Shown here: one piece after another, positions 63,480 to 64,000 of the stretch | Numbering within the stretch: position 1 is the stretch's first letter | Layout: each line of letters opens with the position of its first letter | NCBI RefSeq assembly: GCF_000013645.1 | Contig: NC_007952.1 | Location: forward strand, 3,162,001-3,226,000 | Origin: Paraburkholderia xenovorans LB400 | Lineage (GTDB): Bacteria; Pseudomonadota; Gammaproteobacteria; Burkholderiales; Burkholderiaceae | Length of the DNA stretch: 64,000 nucleotides | Direction: 5' to 3' | Notes under the pieces: model-generated | What the model saw: the letters and a program-made list of their open reading frames with translations, nothing else | Databases searched by the model: none | What the model was told of the DNA's origin: nothing | Translations under genes and position numbers: made by a program

Positions 63480-63619
63480 GCTCCCCACCTCGGCCCCGGT
63501 CCGCTCGCTCGAAGGATTCATTCCGAGACATTTTTTCCGGAATTTCCCTTCGGGAACGGGCGATTTGGTGTCGACGGATTAGAAATGTTTACGTTTTTAA
63601 ATCAATTGCTTGCATTCAC

Positions 63620-63665
63620 GTAACGACTTCTTCTGCCGAAATTTCGCTGCTGTGTAACGACTTCT
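63620..63665. repeat. 12-bp direct repeat GTAACGACTTCT
   Basis: GTAACGACTTCT occurs at 63620-63631 and again at 63654-63665, 34 bp apart start to start, about three helix turns. The second copy overlaps the right arm of the GGATTAGAA/TTCTAATCC dyad. It may be a protein-binding pair in a promoter region. Confidence 0.5.
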
Positions 63666-63896
63666 AATCCATATTGCCACACAAGCTGCCGATCGTCGCC
63701 CTCCGACTCCACCGTCACCGACCTCGCCAGATTCCGTCGATACTCCACTTCCGCCCAGTCAGCCCTTCCCTTCCGCCTCGGTCAACGAGACACCATGACC
63801 GACTTTACTCTCTCGGATCACTTCGACCATTTATATTTCACTCCGACCGACTTTATTTCTTCCGATCAGCCGCGCTGAAAGCGCTGGCACCGACAG

Positions 63897-64000
63897 CTAG
63901 GTGAACGTCAACGTTTCGGCGATTATTTCACAAAGCCACTTTTGCGCAGACAGGTCCGTCGCGCGGTCCTGCCAGTACAAGTTGACGTCGAACGGATCGA
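63897..64000 (-). CDS. C-terminal end of a gene entering from the right, possibly a LysR-type regulator
   Basis: The minus strand is open from the right edge to TAG at 63899-63897, giving 34 residues: DPFDVNLYWQDRATDLSAQK then WLCEIIAETLTFT. The spacing of W-x-x-R and a final WL helix recalls the C-terminus of NahR/NodD-type LysR regulators (YWHxR ... WLR). This is weak evidence from one short segment; another family cannot be excluded. Confidence 0.4.
   Translation of the reverse strand, partial: DPFDVNLYWQDRATDLSAQKWLCEIIAETLTFT

Larger units (their letters stand above)
62819..63896. other. Repeat-rich region without a clear gene
   Basis: This 1.08-kb gap contains no supportable gene. Visible structures are a hairpin GGCGGT/ACCGCC (63337-63355), the 18-bp inverted repeat at 63401-63479, a dyad GGATTAGAA (63576-63584)/TTCTAATCC (63662-63670), and a 12-bp direct repeat at 63620 and 63654. 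The part 63560-63670 is AT-rich. Frames at 63101-63391 (minus) and 63174-63401 (plus) overlap each other, are low-complexity and are not called. Confidence 0.5.

Overview
The window comes from a high-GC beta-proteobacterium of the Burkholderia/Paraburkholderia type. The porin, IclR regulators, AcpA-type phosphatase, Fis-like protein, H-NS-type protein and the two-partner secretion (TPS) proteins all look burkholderial. No tRNA, rRNA or CRISPR array was recognised. All protein-family names are recognition from sequence motifs, not database results.

Region 1 (1-15.2 kb) is a catabolic locus. A minus-strand operon of 14 genes runs from a Rieske ferredoxin (start 12651) through a small protein, a Rieske oxygenase alpha subunit, an SDR, a cupin, an alpha/beta hydrolase, an IclR regulator, a second SDR, a ThDP enzyme, an aspartate-dehydrogenase-like protein, an aldehyde dehydrogenase, a VOC/extradiol-type protein, a ferredoxin reductase and an MFS transporter cut by the left edge. 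Genes are tightly packed, and four junctions share the same 8-base start/stop overlap. A porin is divergent from the operon, and a second, paralogous IclR gene lies beyond it. The set looks like uptake, ring hydroxylation, cleavage and side-chain processing of an unidentified aromatic or N-containing compound.

Region 2 (15.5-18.8 kb) is ordinary chromosome: a small conserved protein, an AcpA-like phosphatase with a lipoprotein/Tat-like leader, a small protein, a textbook terminator, and a secreted DNA/RNA endonuclease gene that breaks off just after its catalytic DRGH motif. That break marks the left edge of accessory DNA.

Region 3 (18.8-25.2 kb) is a mobile-element graveyard: an AraC regulator, a large serine recombinase with small partner ORFs, an IstB (IS21) fragment, and an IS66 transposase killed by one in-frame TGA.

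Region 4 (25.2-44.7 kb) is a TPS/contact-dependent-inhibition-like locus on the minus strand: a short TpsA, a TpsB transporter, a parvulin-type periplasmic isomerase, a roughly 3,985-residue CdiA/FHA-like TpsA, its Imm8-like immunity gene, and an orphan toxin tip with its own immunity gene. The large tpsA is split by an IS110 element. The 5' non-coding end of that element folds like a bridge RNA, and its first loop contains 8 bases identical to the cdiA target.

Region 5 (45-63 kb) is a defence-type island, partly of lower GC: a Fis-like protein, a KAP P-loop NTPase behind a leader in which an anti-Shine-Dalgarno hairpin loop could pair with its own ribosome site, a dnaE2 fragment, an HNH endonuclease, membrane and lipoproteins of unknown role, an H-NS-like protein with two DNA-binding motifs, a 1,015-residue metallophosphoesterase fused to a STAND-like NTPase, and a three-gene operon matching the Shango anti-phage system (TerB protein, BrxD-like ATPase, Lhr-like helicase). 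The right edge holds about 1.1 kb of repeat-rich DNA without a clear gene, then the end of a possible LysR-type regulator.
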